Source: Ancylostoma caninum (lineage: Eukaryota; Nematoda; Chromadorea; Rhabditida; Ancylostomatidae). From it: a DNA stretch of 64,000 bases. Under the pieces are notes generated by a model, which saw only the letters and a program-made list of their open reading frames with translations, did no database searches and was not told where the DNA came from. The stretch is from the NCBI GenBank assembly GCA_037903475.1, contig JBAJFG010000347.1:1240001-1304000 (forward strand), in the 5' to 3' direction. The first letter of the stretch is position 1. Each line of letters starts with the position of its first letter. The translations under genes and the position numbers were made by a program. Positions 62,321-64,000 of the stretch are shown piece after piece.

Positions 62321-64000
62321 ATGAAAAATCGGCACCCTTACGTCAGTTCCTTAATTTTGTACAGGTTTCCAGGTTCCACGTACATATGTACAAGGTCTAA
62401 ATTCACTGTAGTGACTCCCTTCATGCTGGTAAAAGAGCTACCCTCACAATGACACTCATCGTTCTCTCATGCGACCCTGGTGTCTTCTTCAGTCGGTAAA
62501 AATAGGTATAATCCCTATTTCTCTGCTTCGGATTTCCTACTTTCCAAAACGACTGCGCCTTGCCTCCTATCTCATTTGACATTCCTTGACAGTTTGTTGA
62601 CACACGCTTGACTCTGAATGGACCTAATTTTTTGCCGAAACGCTTGGGAGCGATTCTGCACGTGCCATGGCCTTATCTATAGAAAATAGTAAATCCTTGG
62701 AATACCGTTGCATTATGGCGCTCACTTGTTTTGCAGTACTGGTAGCCCTTGTCTTGTGGATTTGCCAGTTTTCTTCAGTACTTTTCAGCGTGGTCTCTAG
62801 TTTCGTTCATATTGTCTCTGTCCACATCTGCCTACTTGAAATTAGTAGGGCGGGTAAATTATTGCACATATGTACATATTCCATCAACTTATTCCAGTGG
62901 TTTGGTCGGGCTTCTGACATTCATTCATTACTGCTATCTTTGCGGAACACCTTCACTACTAATAGTTGCAAATCGAAGCTTAACTTGCTCTAAGATTTCC
63001 TTGTGATTTCCGGAAGCACCTGCTTATAGTGTTTATTCCGAAATTTCTGTTTTAACAGAAACATCTGCTGGAAACGGAAATTAAATGACAATTGCATGTC
63101 TGCTCCCCTGATCGCTGTTCCTCTGGAGATACACATTTGTCATTGCGGTGTTTATCCTCAGCTGATACTCAATGTACTCCAAAACATTTCATTGATTCAG
63201 AGTGTCTAGTGTTAATACTTACAATTAGTTCCAGTAACAATGTGTAGTACGAGGACATAATGTCGTGTACTTAGCAACTGCGAGAGCGATGTAGCTGCTT
63301 GGACCATCTAATTTATATGCTACTCATGTCAATAGCTCAGCTGGGCAAGATGATTACATGTATTCTTCTAATAGAGCCTGAACACGTACAATTTCCGTGA
63401 AATCCATTTCTTCTGCACATTTCTTAAGGATTCCACGCTGAGGAACACAGCGTAGATATAGCAATTATATACATTTGTTTTCCTAATCCTGTTTGTATGT
63501 GCATCCCTTCTATTACGCTGAAAATTGATCCTCCAGCAAATATCAATTATGATGAATCTACATCGAATCCGGAAGTCCATAAGTCACTTCAGATCCAGAA
63601 GTCCATAAGCCACTTCAGATCCGGATCCATTTCCGGATTGCCAACTTTTCCGGCTGCCATTTTTGGATGTTTGATCTTTTGCTTCTGTTTTGTTTTTTGT
63701 TTAATACACTCCCTCGAAATCTCAGAAATAAATGAGTCATTAGCGTACTATACACGCATGCATGCGTACGTACATGAGTGTGTACTTTCTTCAGTCGAGT
63801 TTATTAATATTTCAAAAAATAGACACTCGCTCGATTCACTTCACACTTGAATTGCTCATAAGAACACATGACTTATCGTGAAATTCCAACTCTAGAGAAA
63901 TACGGAAGTTCAGTACTAAGCAGCCATTCCCCAACCCTTCCAGAGCGTTTGACGGCACTCTAACGCTAGCACTTAATCGTTTCACTTTTTTTCCTGTTCT
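62320..64000. other. Unassigned terminal stretch
   Basis: Hydrophobic plus frames at 62,667-62,993 and 62,749-63,006 overlap in two phases. An acceptor-like TTGTTTTGCAG lies at 62,737. They could hold exons of a membrane protein, but no family motif was found and no splice model could be made. CATAAGCCACTTCAGATCCG is a partial direct repeat at 63,575-63,620. Confidence 0.35.

Overview
The window looks like nuclear DNA of a parasitic nematode, most likely a strongylid or hookworm-type worm. This is inferred from four things: a serpentine chemoreceptor gene of nematode type split by introns with TTTCAG/TTTAG-style acceptors; Penelope-like elements of a kind I recall from hookworm genomes; mariner elements; and very sparse coding in a repeat-rich background. 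There is no sign of bacterial operons, ribosome binding sites or dense ORFs, and most open frames are chance.

Layout. 0.3-11 kb is one copy of a large old duplication (partner at about 45.3-52.3 kb), heavily interrupted by MITEs, two related 59-60 bp minisatellites and the 3' end of a Penelope-like element. 11.17-12.44 kb is a complete-length mariner with a dead transposase on the minus strand. 13.1-13.95 kb is an unusual four-module inverted repeat. 15.95-17.4 kb is an AT-rich, broken reverse transcriptase of a second type. 18.0-18.7 kb is one copy of a second duplication (partner at 55.4-56.2 kb).

The only protein-coding gene I can build with confidence is a seven-transmembrane chemoreceptor (Srsx-like) on the plus strand, 19,897-36,783. 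Eight exons have matching splice phases; a ninth exon (intracellular loop 3) is probable but its 5' edge is unresolved. Its introns are swollen by a mariner, a MITE, two hAT MITEs and a minisatellite block. If expressed, it would be a sensory-neuron membrane receptor.

36.8-64 kb holds a Penelope-like reverse transcriptase relic (38.5-39.85 kb), foldback repeats, a cluster of tRNA-derived SINE-like units (44-45 kb), the second copy of the large duplication, a Penelope 5' piece with a hammerhead-like motif (50-50.8 kb), an eight-unit minisatellite (54.2-54.7 kb), a Penelope 3' stem-loop (55.1 kb) and a small hAT MITE (58.95 kb). Large parts of 52-64 kb show nothing I can name.

The observations most worth following are a 36-nt stem-loop with compensatory changes at three Penelope 3' ends, the hammerhead-like core in the Penelope 5' piece, the A-B-A'-B' inverted module array at 13 kb, and the paralogous empty site that dates a MITE insertion. 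All alignments here were made by eye.
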